Positions 42,720 to 51,709 of a DNA stretch of 64,000 nt are shown in pieces. The notes beneath the pieces are model-generated. The model was not told the origin of the DNA, ran no database searches, and saw only the letters and a list, made by a program, of their open reading frames with translations. The stretch lies in assembly GCA_937927725.1 (NCBI GenBank), contig CALBSE010000012.1:21162-85161 (forward strand). Reading direction: 5' to 3'. This DNA is from an uncultured Actinomycetes bacterium (GTDB taxonomy: Bacteria > Actinomycetota > Acidimicrobiia > Acidimicrobiales > Acidimicrobilacustridaceae). Position numbers and translations under genes: made by a program. The first letter of the stretch is position 1. Every line of letters starts with the position of its first letter.

Positions 42720-43252
42720 CCTATCCAACGTCTGCTAATGACTCCGAGAGAGTTGCCAAGCTTCACTCGCTTGGGATTCTTGATTCTTCGCCCGATCAAA
42801 ATTTCGACCGCATTGTGCGTCTCTGCCAGGACATCTTCGGCGTTGAGATAGCAACGATCTCGTTGGTTGACTCTGAGCGTCAGTGGTTCAAGAGCGTTGT
42901 GGGCCTCGATGTGTGCGAAACCGATCGTGATGTTGCCTTTTGCAATTACACGATCATGGGCGACGAGATTTTTGAGGTCACCGATGCCCGCGCGCATCCA
43001 GACTTCGCGGAGAACGCACTCGTTACCGGCCCTCCCCACATCCGCTACTACGCCGGTGCTCCATTCTCTTACGACGGTTTCAAAATGGGTGCAGTGTGTT
43101 TGATTGATTCGCAACCTCGAGGGGCACTCGATGAGCGAGAGCGGTCGATCCTTGAGGGGCTTGCATCCGTTGTACAAAGGGAAATCCGAGTACAACGAAT
43201 GTTGCGAGAGTCGCTGGCGATGCTCACCACGATCGTTCAAAACTCTGATTGA
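42716..43252 (+). CDS. Stand-alone GAF-domain protein
   Basis: A 178-residue protein consisting of one GAF domain with flanking helices. It begins NDSERVAKLHSLGILDSSPDQNFDRIV split across the N-terminal helix, and contains FGVEIATISLVDSERQWFKS, CETDRDVAFCNYTI, GAPFSYDGFKMGAVCLIDS, all typical of the GAF subgroup often found N-terminal to GGDEF domains. As a separate protein between an EAL and a GGDEF gene it may act as a sensory subunit. It overlaps the EAL gene by four bases and lies 49 bases before the GGDEF gene. Confidence 0.85.
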   Translation: MTYPTSANDSERVAKLHSLGILDSSPDQNFDRIVRLCQDIFGVEIATISLVDSERQWFKSVVGLDVCETDRDVAFCNYTIMGDEIFEVTDARAHPDFAENALVTGPPHIRYYAGAPFSYDGFKMGAVCLIDSQPRGALDERERSILEGLASVVQREIRVQRMLRESLAMLTTIVQNSD

Positions 43253-43289
43253 AGAACGGGGGCGCTGACCCCTTTGCAACGCTCGTCGC

Positions 43290-43301
43290 TACCATCAGGC
43301 A
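43290..43301 (+). promoter_or_regulatory. Leaderless -10 box, GGDEF gene
   Basis: TACCAT, then CAGGCA, then the ATG at 43302. It suggests that the diguanylate cyclase gene can be transcribed separately from the EAL-GAF pair. Confidence 0.4.
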
Positions 43302-44171
43302 ATGCCCGACACCGTTCGTCGCAGGATGCAACGACACTCGCAATGGGTGCTTTCAATCGTGCTTCCGATTGCGCTTATCGCTGTCATCCTCACGGCCGAT
43401 GTCATTGAAGGTCCGAAAACGGCGTACGTCGGCGTTCTCTCGGCAATCCCACTTCTGAGTGCAGTCTTTGGAACACCTCGAGCCACCGCGTTCATTTCCG
43501 TCGTTACCTGGCTTTCGGCATTTACTTTCGGACGCCTTGCGTCTGATGGAAATGTTCGAGCGCAAACAGTTCGGCTTGTGATCATTGCCATCTTCAGTGT
43601 GATCGCGGTCATTGCCGCGGTCGTTCGAACCCGGCGTGAAGCACAACTAGCAGCTGCGACGACCCTGGCTGCACAGGCCGAGGCAATGCGTCAACAAGCG
43701 AATTCAGATCCACTTACCGGGCTACTGAACCGACGCGGCGTGGTTGAGAAACTCAAAACCCACAACGTGTCGAAATCGACGGTTGCAGTTATTGACGTAG
43801 ACCGCTTCAAGATGGTGAACGACAGGTATGGCCACATTGTGGGCGATGAAATACTTCAAGCCGTAAGCGCCCGTATCTCTGGTGGTGTTTCCCGAAACGA
43901 TGTCGTAGGTCGATGGGGCGGTGACGAATTCGTCATTGTGCTTGAGCTCGGGATTGACCAAGGCAAAGCCGTCATCGAGCGTGTCTTTCATCAAGTGAGT
44001 GAGGAACCGCTCTCCACCACGATCGGCGCAGTCCCCATCGCTATTTCCGTGGGGATTTCGGAGTGGATCGACGGTGAGCCACTCGACCAGGTTCTCGCGA
44101 GGGCCGATGCCGCGTTGTATTCGGCCAAGGATTCCGGCCGCAATCAGTTCGTTGTCGCAGCGCCAGTGTGA
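43302..44171 (+). CDS. Membrane diguanylate cyclase (GGDEF)
   Basis: A 289-residue protein. The N-terminal about 110 residues hold four or so hydrophobic helices of an unclassified membrane sensor. The C-terminal GGDEF domain starts SDPLTGLLNRRG, has the metal and nucleotide positions VIDVDRFKMVNDRYGH, and the intact active site RWGGDEFVIVL. There is no RxxD inhibitory site directly before it (VSRNDVVGRW does carry RNDV, so an I-site-like RxxD is not present). It should synthesise c-di-GMP from two GTP. It pairs with the EAL and GAF genes upstream. Confidence 0.9.
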   Translation: MPDTVRRRMQRHSQWVLSIVLPIALIAVILTADVIEGPKTAYVGVLSAIPLLSAVFGTPRATAFISVVTWLSAFTFGRLASDGNVRAQTVRLVIIAIFSVIAVIAAVVRTRREAQLAAATTLAAQAEAMRQQANSDPLTGLLNRRGVVEKLKTHNVSKSTVAVIDVDRFKMVNDRYGHIVGDEILQAVSARISGGVSRNDVVGRWGGDEFVIVLELGIDQGKAVIERVFHQVSEEPLSTTIGAVPIAISVGISEWIDGEPLDQVLARADAALYSAKDSGRNQFVVAAPV

Positions 44172-44240
44172 CCTTCCTCTAACGTGAGCGATCGCTGCCG
44201 AAGCAACGGTGGCGTCGGCACGTTCAGCGAGGTCAATGCT

Positions 44241-44945
44241 GTGAGCTACCGCACCCTTCCGGCACGGGAACGAGTTCCGCGAATGGCACTGATCGGCGCG
44301 TGCGTATTCGCCGTGGGCGTTGTGTGGGCACTCGTGGTGGGTTCATCGAAGTCATCGTTTGACTCGGCCGAGCATGGCCTCAGTCGTTGGCTCTATGACG
44401 TCGGCACCCATGAACCGATTCATGCAGTGGCCCAGTGGTTGTCGTGGATCGGTGCAGGTGCACGCACGGTTCCGATCGTGCTCACCGTTGCCGTCGCCCT
44501 GCTCGTCTTTGGAAAGTGGCGCTACGCACTGTTCCTGTTGTTCACCTCGCAGGCTGGATTTCTGATTTCCAACACCACGAAACACATCGTTGAGCGCACG
44601 CGCCCACCTTGGACGTCACTTTTGCCTGAACAGATCGGCACATCATTCCCCTCGGGCCACACCTATGCCGGTGTTACGACATGGGTGGCGATGGGGTTGG
44701 TCGCCCTCTATCTGTTTCCGAAGCCGCTCTCGACAATTACCGGATGGATCCTGATTGTCATCGGTCTTCTGAATGGACCAAGTCGTTTCCTGCTGGGCAA
44801 GCACTGGCCGAGCGATGTGTTCGGTGCATGGTTGTTAGCAAGCGGATGGTTGTTGATGTGCTGGAGCGCGTTCCTTTGGTTCTGGGCACCGAGGCCACGT
44901 GAGGTCCCCAACGAGAACGCATCTCCTCCATTACTCGACACGTAG
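44241..44945 (+). CDS. PAP2-family phosphatase (membrane)
   Basis: A 234-residue membrane phosphatase with five to six helices. The three catalytic motifs of the type 2 phosphatidic acid phosphatase family are complete: KHIVERTRP, PSGHT, and SRFLLGKHWPSD. It probably dephosphorylates lipid phosphates such as phosphatidate or undecaprenyl diphosphate at the outer face. The frame is open upstream to a GTG at 44184, but the GTG at 44241 has GAGG eight bases upstream and removes a stretch without membrane character, so it is preferred. It converges with the amidohydrolase gene, with ten bases between stops. Confidence 0.87.
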   Translation: MSYRTLPARERVPRMALIGACVFAVGVVWALVVGSSKSSFDSAEHGLSRWLYDVGTHEPIHAVAQWLSWIGAGARTVPIVLTVAVALLVFGKWRYALFLLFTSQAGFLISNTTKHIVERTRPPWTSLLPEQIGTSFPSGHTYAGVTTWVAMGLVALYLFPKPLSTITGWILIVIGLLNGPSRFLLGKHWPSDVFGAWLLASGWLLMCWSAFLWFWAPRPREVPNENASPPLLDT

Positions 44946-44955
44946 AGCTGTTTCG

Positions 44956-46641
44956 CTAGGGGCAAAGAATCATGCCCGGCAGTGCGCCGGTGTGGACGCC
45001 GTCGAGAAAGAGTGGTTCTCCATTGACGATGATCGCGTCGTAGCCACGAGCTCCGAAGACCAGACGACCAGCTTCTGCGGGGAAGTCGCGGAGCAAGGTG
45101 ATCGGATCAACGCCGAGTTCGTCTTGATTGAACACCACGATGTCGGCAGCTTTGCCAACCGCGAGCGTGCCGCGATCACTGAGGCCGTGAAGTTTGGCGG
45201 GTTCTGAGGTGAGCCGAGCGACGGCTTGTTCCAGCGTCATCATGTCGGGAACAGTCTCGGTAAGAGTTCTCGTGGTGTAGTCGGCGCCGCAGAACGTAAG
45301 CAAGTGTGCGCCGCCGTCGCTTGAACCTGCCATCGTGAGCGGATGCGTAACGATCTCTTTGGTTGCGGCCGCCAATGCCGGATCGGTCTTGCGACGCCAA
45401 ACAAAGACAGTTTGGAGTCCATCGGCGAGGGCAAGATCAATCAGCGCATCGACACCGTCGATGTTTGCTTCGATGGCGAGTTCTGCAATGGTCTTGCCGA
45501 CCATGGCGTTGAGCGATTCATTGCTTACCGACGCAACGCTTACGTCTTGCCAGCCGAATACGAATGAACGCCCAGTGGTGTCCGCGAATTCACCGCGCAT
45601 CGCAGCACGGTTTGATTCAAGCCCAAGTTGGACAGCTCGTTCCGCCATCGGAAGGGTGAGAATTCGTCGGAAGGTAGGCATTTCATCGAGTACGAACGTT
45701 GAGTCCAACGAGAAGTGAATACCCTTCACGTTGATCATGTACATCGGATGAATATGGTGACCGGCTGCAGCGGCCTCTTCGCAGAATGCGAGCGCGTTGC
45801 GATGGCCTTCGGGATTGCCGGGGAACAGCGTGAGCGGGTTGATGTTGATCAACTTGAATCCAGAGGCTGTGCTCATGGCCAATAACAACTCTTGATCGGC
45901 AGCATCGAAGTCGGCCGAACCGGAACGAGGAAGAAATTCGATGACGCCGTGGTCGAACTCAGAGAGAACTGCGCAGAGCGCAATTAACTCATCGGGTTCG
46001 GCCAGGTTCGAAGGAACCGGCTTGCCCTCATGATCGGAGTGGATGTCGAGCTGTGAACTCGAGAAACCGATTGCTCCTTGTGTCATGGCGGTGCGCACGA
46101 GTTGTGCCATCTGCGTGATTTCGTCGTCGGTCGCAGCTCGTTCTGATGCTTCAGCGCCCATCACCAGTCGACGAATCGCGCAATGTCCGACGTATCCAAC
46201 GAGATTGATTCCAATGCGGCCTTCCAGGCCGTTGAGGAAATCGCCGTAGTCGCCACCGCGAAAGTCAACGCCCTCAAGAAGTGCATCAACTTCCATACCT
46301 TCGACACGAGAAAGCATCTTGATAAGCCAAGCCACGCTCTCGGGATCTGCCGGAGCGATGCTGAAACCGCAGTTGCCCATCATGGCGGTGGTAACGCCGT
46401 GCCATGACGAGGGCGACATCGTGGGCTCAAAGTGAGCCTGTGCGTCGTAATGGGTGTGAATGTCGACAAACCCAGGGGCAACGACACTTCCGTGCGCATC
46501 GATCTCATTCGGTGCACTCGATGTGCTGGTGCCAATGAAGGAAATCTTGCCGTCGGTGACTTCGACATCGGCATCGAATGCCGGTGCACCGGTGCCATCG
46601 ATGACACGGCCATTGCGGATAATGAGGTCAGGTGTGCTCAC
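44956..46641 (-). CDS. D-aminoacylase-like amidohydrolase (amidohydrolase_3)
   Basis: A 561-residue metal-dependent hydrolase of the N-acyl-D-amino-acid deacylase/D-aminoacylase group. Metal-site features are the HxH in FVDIHTHYDAQ (about residue 60), the Cys in MGNCGFSIAP, a His in YVGHCAIR, and the Asp in GSSDGGAHLL. The C-terminal beta domain closes with GKAADIVVFNQDEL. Members hydrolyse N-acyl amino acids or cyclic amides, and the substrate here is unknown. The GTG start overlaps the P450 stop by four bases, so it forms an operon with that P450 on the left arm of the TetR-centred island. Confidence 0.87.
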   Translation of the reverse strand: MSTPDLIIRNGRVIDGTGAPAFDADVEVTDGKISFIGTSTSSAPNEIDAHGSVVAPGFVDIHTHYDAQAHFEPTMSPSSWHGVTTAMMGNCGFSIAPADPESVAWLIKMLSRVEGMEVDALLEGVDFRGGDYGDFLNGLEGRIGINLVGYVGHCAIRRLVMGAEASERAATDDEITQMAQLVRTAMTQGAIGFSSSQLDIHSDHEGKPVPSNLAEPDELIALCAVLSEFDHGVIEFLPRSGSADFDAADQELLLAMSTASGFKLININPLTLFPGNPEGHRNALAFCEEAAAAGHHIHPMYMINVKGIHFSLDSTFVLDEMPTFRRILTLPMAERAVQLGLESNRAAMRGEFADTTGRSFVFGWQDVSVASVSNESLNAMVGKTIAELAIEANIDGVDALIDLALADGLQTVFVWRRKTDPALAAATKEIVTHPLTMAGSSDGGAHLLTFCGADYTTRTLTETVPDMMTLEQAVARLTSEPAKLHGLSDRGTLAVGKAADIVVFNQDELGVDPITLLRDFPAEAGRLVFGARGYDAIIVNGEPLFLDGVHTGALPGMILCP

Positions 46642-47897
46642 GGTGCAGTTCCAATCGGAGTCGCTGGGGTGAAGGTGACAGGAAGATGGGCGGGGGATCG
46701 TTGGCCGAGGCCACCGATGTGAACTGGTTCAATGCCAGGTTCAAATTGCAGATCTTCGAGGCGAGTCAGCACCTGTTCCATCGCCACGCGAAGTTCCATT
46801 CGGGCGAAGTGAATACCGAGACAAACGTGCGCTCCGCTACCGAAGGCAAGATGGCCCTGTGGCTCGCGGTAGATGTCGAAGACGTCGGGGTTGTCCCAAC
46901 GTTGCGGATCGCGGTTGGCGATTCCGACAACAAGATTCACAAGTGTTCCGGCGGGAACGGCAACTCCTTCAATTTCCGCATCGGCAACTGTTGTGCGCCC
47001 GAATGACATAAGCGGCGGTTGCCAACGCAGTCCTTCTTCAATTGCTTGTTCAATCAGCGAATGATCGTCGCGCAATGCCTGCAACTGTTCCGGGTGCGAC
47101 AACAAACCAAACAGAAAATTGCAGAGCGTTCGATAGGTGGTCTGTGCGGCTGCAGGAAGTAATAAACGAAGGAACGCAATGACTTCGTCGTCATCCAATG
47201 CTTGACGACCGGCGTCGTCGCGAAACTCGGCCTGGACAAGATGGGTCACAAGATCAGAACGCGGGTTGGTGCGTCGATCGGTAACGGCAGCTGCGAGGTA
47301 CTCGCCGAACTCGGCTGATGCCTCTTCGCGCTCCTCGGCCGAGATACTGACGTTCGTGAGGATTGCTGCCCACCGATAGAACGACGAGACATCTTCCTGC
47401 GGAAGACCGCATGCGGCTGCGATGACCTTGAGTGGGTAGTGAAGAGCGAAGTCATCGACTAAGTCAGCAGTTCCCGATTCGATGAATGTGTCGATCGTTG
47501 TATCAACGATCGCTCGAACGAACTCTTCTTCCCATCGATGCATTTCGCGTTTGGTGAGCGCACCTTGAATGAGTTGACGATGACGCCCATGCTCGGGTGG
47601 GTCCATCTCAATGATCGTGCGACCGATCATCTTTCCTAGGCTGGCCTCGTACCAACACGACGAAAAGTGCTCTTGGTCTTTGAATCCGGCGTCGACGCCA
47701 TCGAAGGACAGCACCGATATCTGCTCGGCATCGGGAAAGAGGATGTCTTCGGCGCCGACCATGTCGAAGAACGAGGAGAACGTCCCGGGGTGTACTGGAC
47801 ACTCGGCGGCACGCTCGGCGAGTTTCGGGTAGGGATCGCGCACCACGTTGTGGCCGAAGAATTCGTTCTTCTTGGCCAGCATCTCGTCGCTGCTCAT
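46638..47897 (-). CDS. Cytochrome P450 (atypical I-helix, Gln for Asp/Glu)
   Basis: A 419-residue soluble bacterial P450. The heme-binding loop is FGSGAHVCLG with Cys359, and the ExxR motif is Glu288-Arg291 in EEGLR. The I-helix oxygen-activation motif, usually AGxE/DTT, reads PAAAQTTYR (Gln252-Thr253), so the acidic partner of the acid-alcohol pair is an amide. Several mycobacterial P450s share the TTYR ending but with Asp. It would hydroxylate a hydrophobic substrate with electrons from a ferredoxin not encoded nearby. It is coupled to the amidohydrolase gene and divergent from the TetR operon, 128 bases away. Confidence 0.9.
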   Translation of the reverse strand: MSSDEMLAKKNEFFGHNVVRDPYPKLAERAAECPVHPGTFSSFFDMVGAEDILFPDAEQISVLSFDGVDAGFKDQEHFSSCWYEASLGKMIGRTIIEMDPPEHGRHRQLIQGALTKREMHRWEEEFVRAIVDTTIDTFIESGTADLVDDFALHYPLKVIAAACGLPQEDVSSFYRWAAILTNVSISAEEREEASAEFGEYLAAAVTDRRTNPRSDLVTHLVQAEFRDDAGRQALDDDEVIAFLRLLLPAAAQTTYRTLCNFLFGLLSHPEQLQALRDDHSLIEQAIEEGLRWQPPLMSFGRTTVADAEIEGVAVPAGTLVNLVVGIANRDPQRWDNPDVFDIYREPQGHLAFGSGAHVCLGIHFARMELRVAMEQVLTRLEDLQFEPGIEPVHIGGLGQRSPAHLPVTFTPATPIGTAP

Positions 47898-48003
47898 ATA
47901 TGCCCCCGTTGCTTGAGGGCCGACGGTAGCCGAGTGTTTATCTGCACGTTACGGAGATCTAAGGCCTTCGCTACTGCGAAGAAAAGATGCGGAGGACTGA
48001 CCT

Positions 48004-48026
48004 TTACGATACGGTCCGTATCGTAA
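48004..48026. promoter_or_regulatory. 23-bp perfect palindrome, probable TetR operator
   Basis: Left arm TTACGATACGG (48004-48014), central T, right arm CCGTATCGTAA (48016-48026). The last A is the first base of the TetR start codon, and the left arm contains TACGAT, a possible -10 box. Binding here would block transcription of the TetR operon and perhaps of the divergent P450 genes. It is the longest perfect palindrome noticed in the window. Confidence 0.8.
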
Positions 48027-48694
48027 TGGGGGATGTCAGTAGCGATCAGTTGCCAGCAGGGCGACCTCGGGATCCACGGCTTGATGCTGCGATCATCGAC
48101 GCGACCGTCGCGATCCTGACCGAGCGCGGTTACAACGAATTGAGCTTGGCCGCAGTTGCCGATCGAGCCGAAACAACGACTGCTGCGATTTATCGACGGT
48201 ACGGATCGAAGTCGGAACTCGTGGCAAAAGCAGTGTTCCGCACCGATGGTGACGACGTTGTCGCCGACACAGGCGATGTCGCTGCGGACCTTGCAACCAT
48301 GATCGGGTGGTCGGTAGAGAAGTTGCAGCATCCGGCTGCGCTTGCCGCCATCATCGGTCTGCTCGGTGAATCAAAATCAGAGCGAAAGAAGGGCGTTGCA
48401 CAATCAAGCGCCGCATCTCAGTTGACTGCCGAACGACTTGAACGGGCAAAGGCGACTGGTCAGTTGCGCACCGATGTCGATACCTCGGTTCTCGCGTCGT
48501 TGATTGATGGCCCGGTGCTGCACGCAGTGCTCGGCGGAATGGCACAGCAGATCGACGAGAAATGGATCGCGCAACTCGTACAAGTGGTGCTCAATGGCGC
48601 ACTGCCGGAAGCAACAACCGCGAAATCATCCACGCGACACAAGAAATCTCAGACTCATACGACAACAAAGAATCGAAAGGTCACAGTGAAATGA
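48026..48694 (+). CDS. TetR-family regulator of the catabolic island
   Basis: A 222-residue TetR protein. The N-terminal DNA-binding part (about 12-60) shows LDAAIIDATVAILTERG, LSLAAVADRAETTTAAIYRRYGS in its key pieces AVADRAETTTA and IYRRYGSKSELV. The C-terminal domain resembles TetR_C_11-like regulators, and the last 30 residues are basic and Thr-rich. The ATG at 48026 sits inside the palindrome at 48004-48026, which suggests tight autoregulation. Its stop overlaps the ATG of the alcohol dehydrogenase gene (ATGA), so regulator and enzymes are on one transcript. The ligand is probably a substrate or product of the operon. Confidence 0.88.
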   Translation: MGDVSSDQLPAGRPRDPRLDAAIIDATVAILTERGYNELSLAAVADRAETTTAAIYRRYGSKSELVAKAVFRTDGDDVVADTGDVAADLATMIGWSVEKLQHPAALAAIIGLLGESKSERKKGVAQSSAASQLTAERLERAKATGQLRTDVDTSVLASLIDGPVLHAVLGGMAQQIDEKWIAQLVQVVLNGALPEATTAKSSTRHKKSQTHTTTKNRKVTVK

Positions 48695-49695
48695 AGCAGA
48701 TCATGCTGCACGGCGCCAACGACTGGCGCCTTGATGACATTGATGAACCGACACCGGGACCGCGTGATGCGCTCGTTCGCATTGCGGCGTGTGGAATTTG
48801 CGGAACCGATGTGTCGTACATCCATATGGGCATGACCCCAGGACATCCCATTCCGATGGGTCATGAAATGGCCGGAGTTATTGAATGGCTCGGTAGTGAA
48901 GTCACCGGCCTGTCCGTTGGCGACCGTGTTGTTGTGTGTCCCTCGGACGGTGGCAGCGGTCCCATGGGAACCGGCGGACCACAGGGTGGACTCACCCCGG
49001 TGCTTTATGTGCCGGATGCGGCAAGCGGCAAACGCCTGTTCAAAGTTCCCGCCGGAATGGAACTGACAACCGCAGCACTCGCTGAACCTCTTGCGGTTGG
49101 CATGCAATCGGTCAATCAGTCCGAAGCAAAGCCGGGGGAGAAGGTTGCGGTCTTCGGTTGCGGACCAATTGGTCTGTTCGCAATCGCAACGTTGGCCGAT
49201 CGCGGTGTCACCGACATCGTGGCCATTGATTTCAGCCATGCCCGCCTCGAACTCGCCAAACAAATGGGTGCGTCTCATGTCCTCGACCCTTCCGAAGTCG
49301 ATGTTTGGGCGGAACTCAAGCGCCTCCATGGTGAAGTGCCGTTCATGTTCGGCCCGACCGCCGCTACCGACGTCTTCATCGAAGCATCAGGCGCCGACAG
49401 TGTGATCGGTGACGTGTTGCAAAACGGTCGGATCGACGGCCGTCTCGTCATTGTTGCGCTTCACTATCGCCCCGTATCGACGAATTACGTGAATCTTTTG
49501 ATGAAGCAGTTCACTGTTCGCGGTTCCATGGAATATCCGGAGAGATTCGAAGACGCGATTGAGTTGCTCGAACGTCGAGATTTGTCCGCCGTTATCAGTC
49601 ACAAGCTTTCACTCGAAGAGTTCGGCGAAGGACTTGCCGTGCTCGAAGGCTCGAAAGATTGCGGCAAGGTCATGATCACAATGGAAGGTGCATGA
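48691..49695 (+). CDS. Zinc-type medium-chain alcohol dehydrogenase
   Basis: A 334-residue MDR-superfamily dehydrogenase. Catalytic zinc ligands are Cys37 in CGICGTD and His58-Glu59 in MGHEMAG. The NAD(P) motif is FGCGPIGLFA, and an Asp at the end of the second strand (VAIDFSHAR) favours NAD(H). The four-Cys structural zinc lobe is absent (only CPSDGGSG remains). It presumably oxidises an alcohol formed in the pathway. It overlaps both neighbours, TetR and the SDR, by four bases each. Confidence 0.88.
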   Translation: MKQIMLHGANDWRLDDIDEPTPGPRDALVRIAACGICGTDVSYIHMGMTPGHPIPMGHEMAGVIEWLGSEVTGLSVGDRVVVCPSDGGSGPMGTGGPQGGLTPVLYVPDAASGKRLFKVPAGMELTTAALAEPLAVGMQSVNQSEAKPGEKVAVFGCGPIGLFAIATLADRGVTDIVAIDFSHARLELAKQMGASHVLDPSEVDVWAELKRLHGEVPFMFGPTAATDVFIEASGADSVIGDVLQNGRIDGRLVIVALHYRPVSTNYVNLLMKQFTVRGSMEYPERFEDAIELLERRDLSAVISHKLSLEEFGEGLAVLEGSKDCGKVMITMEGA

Positions 49696-50441
49696 TGAAC
49701 GGCGTTTCCTTCGACTTCACGGGAACAAAGGTTCTCGTCACCGGTGGCACGAGTGGAATCGGTTACGCCATTTCATCCGCCTTCGCTGATGCGGGTGCAG
49801 TGGTCACGGTTACAGGAACTCGTTCCTCGGCGGCAGATTACGACACCGAACTTTCTCGTTTCACTTATGCGCAACTTGAAATGCGCGACGGAGAAGCGGT
49901 TGACGCACTCGCAGCCGGCCTTGGGACTCTCGATGTTCTTGTGAACAACGCTGGAGCGAACTTTCCCGATGGTCTCGACGAATGGAGCCCAGAGGGATTC
50001 CAAGCTTCCCTCGCGATGAATGTGGAAGGTGCACAACGTCTCAGTGTGCGGGCTCGTGAAGCGCTTGCAACGAGCACGATGCCGGGTGGGGCCAGCGTGG
50101 TCAACGTCATTTCGATGATGACCTATCGCGCAACCACAATCGTTCCTGGCTACTCGTCGTCGAAGGCGGCACTGCTGGCGCTGACTCGCAACTTGGCATT
50201 GCATTGGGTCAATGATGGAATTCGCGTCAACGCGGTTGCCCCTGGTCTCATCGATACGCCTATGACCGCACCAATGAAGCCATTTCAGGAAATGCTTGAT
50301 GGCGAACTCGCTAAGCAAATCATGCGTCGCATGGGCACCCCTGAAGAAGTGGCCGCAGCAGTTCTCTTCTTGTCCTCGGAAGCATCGTCATTCACCACCG
50401 GAACCGCGTTCGCCATCGATGGCGGATACCTCGCGCTCTAA
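49692..50441 (+). CDS. Short-chain dehydrogenase/reductase
   Basis: A 249-residue classical SDR. It has TGGTSGIG for cofactor binding, VNNAGANF, the catalytic Ser strand NVISMMTY, and Tyr/Lys in GYSSSKAAL. The C terminus ends AIDGGYLAL as in FabG-like members. The acid residue after the second strand is replaced by TGTRSSA, and an Arg there favours NADP(H). Two consecutive ATG codons overlap the MDR stop; the first (49692) is used. It works in the same operon as a second redox step, perhaps on a hydroxyl or keto group of the common substrate. Confidence 0.9.
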   Translation: MMNGVSFDFTGTKVLVTGGTSGIGYAISSAFADAGAVVTVTGTRSSAADYDTELSRFTYAQLEMRDGEAVDALAAGLGTLDVLVNNAGANFPDGLDEWSPEGFQASLAMNVEGAQRLSVRAREALATSTMPGGASVVNVISMMTYRATTIVPGYSSSKAALLALTRNLALHWVNDGIRVNAVAPGLIDTPMTAPMKPFQEMLDGELAKQIMRRMGTPEEVAAAVLFLSSEASSFTTGTAFAIDGGYLAL

Positions 50442-50455
50442 GGCGGAGTCTTCAC

Positions 50456-51709
50456 ATGACAAATGAAATTCGAATCGATGACCTGGCTTCACCCGTTCTC
50501 AATGACATGCAAAAGATGGGCATTGACTACGGGGAAACCGTTCACACCGAACTCACCGTTGATGCAATTTGTGAAGCGGCAGTAGCAAAGACTGGCCTCG
50601 ACGATTTTGGTCCCGATGATTTTCTCGAGCGGCTTCAGGTGCAGCTCGATTCCATCAATAGTGATCCTGATCGAACAGGCCTCGGGCGCATGCTCGTTTT
50701 TGGAGACGACCTCAAATACGCCATGAATCGACTTCGTATTCGCGATCTGTTGAAGCAGCACCCCGAGATTCTCGACATCGAAATCGAAAAGCCAGTGATC
50801 GTGATTGGTCTTCCACGTTCCGGCACCACGAATCTTGTGAATCTGCTTGCTGCCGATAGCCGGTTCCGTTCAATGCCGCTGTGGGAATCGTACGAACCGG
50901 TTCCCGATCCGAATGAGTCCGTTGGTGCCGACGGCATCGACCCGCGGTGGACTCGTTGCCAAGAGCAATGGGAAGCAATGCAGGCCGGCGCGCCGTTTAT
51001 CGCTGCGATGCACCCGATGAATCCAGACCATGTGCACGAAGAGAACGAATTGATGGCCCCGGATTTTTCGAATTACAACCTCGAATGGGTGGCCCGAGTG
51101 CCCGAGTGGCGTGACTATTACTTGGCGCAAGATCAGACGCAGCACTACGCCTACTTGAAGACAGTCCTGCAGATTCTGCAGTGGTACCGGCCTCGCGAGC
51201 GCTGGGTATTGAAGTCCCCGCAGCACCTCGAACAGATCGGCCCGTTGATGACGGTTTTCCCCGACGCGACTGTTGTCGTGACGCACCGCGACCCCGTCGC
51301 CGTGGTGCAGTCAACGATCACGATGCTGACCTACGGCGCGCGTACGGCGTACAAGTCGTCAAAGCCCGAGTGGTATCGCGATTACTGGACCGACCGCATT
51401 GGTCGCCTCCTCGATTCTTCGATTCGGGATCGCCATCTACTTCCTGCCGATCGCACCGTCGATGTGTACTTCCACGACTACATGGCCGACGAGATCGGCA
51501 CGATGCAGCGCATTTATGACGCTGCCGGAATTGAATTCACCGACGAGGCCAAAGCAGAGGTTGCTTCGTATCAAGCGGCGCACCCTCGCGGCAAAGAAGG
51601 ACGCGTGGTTTACAACTTGCGTGGCGATTTCGGCGTCACACCGGAAGAAGTCCGCAGTCGCTTCACCGATTACATGAGCAAGTTTCCCGTACAAATTGAG
51701 GTCAAATGA
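50456..51709 (+). CDS. PAPS-dependent sulfotransferase family protein
   Basis: A 417-residue sulfotransferase (Sulfotransfer_3-like). The 5'-phosphosulfate loop is GLPRSGTTNL (Arg121-Thr125), and the 3'-phosphate site is THRDPVAVVQS near residue 275. The region between holds an acidic HEENELMAPDF segment. Such enzymes transfer sulfate from PAPS to a hydroxyl of a small molecule or lipid. It is encoded in the same operon as an alkylsulfatase-like protein, which overlaps it by four bases. This pairing of sulfation and putative desulfation is unusual. Close relatives in actinobacteria are mostly uncharacterised. Confidence 0.88.
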   Translation: MTNEIRIDDLASPVLNDMQKMGIDYGETVHTELTVDAICEAAVAKTGLDDFGPDDFLERLQVQLDSINSDPDRTGLGRMLVFGDDLKYAMNRLRIRDLLKQHPEILDIEIEKPVIVIGLPRSGTTNLVNLLAADSRFRSMPLWESYEPVPDPNESVGADGIDPRWTRCQEQWEAMQAGAPFIAAMHPMNPDHVHEENELMAPDFSNYNLEWVARVPEWRDYYLAQDQTQHYAYLKTVLQILQWYRPRERWVLKSPQHLEQIGPLMTVFPDATVVVTHRDPVAVVQSTITMLTYGARTAYKSSKPEWYRDYWTDRIGRLLDSSIRDRHLLPADRTVDVYFHDYMADEIGTMQRIYDAAGIEFTDEAKAEVASYQAAHPRGKEGRVVYNLRGDFGVTPEEVRSRFTDYMSKFPVQIEVK

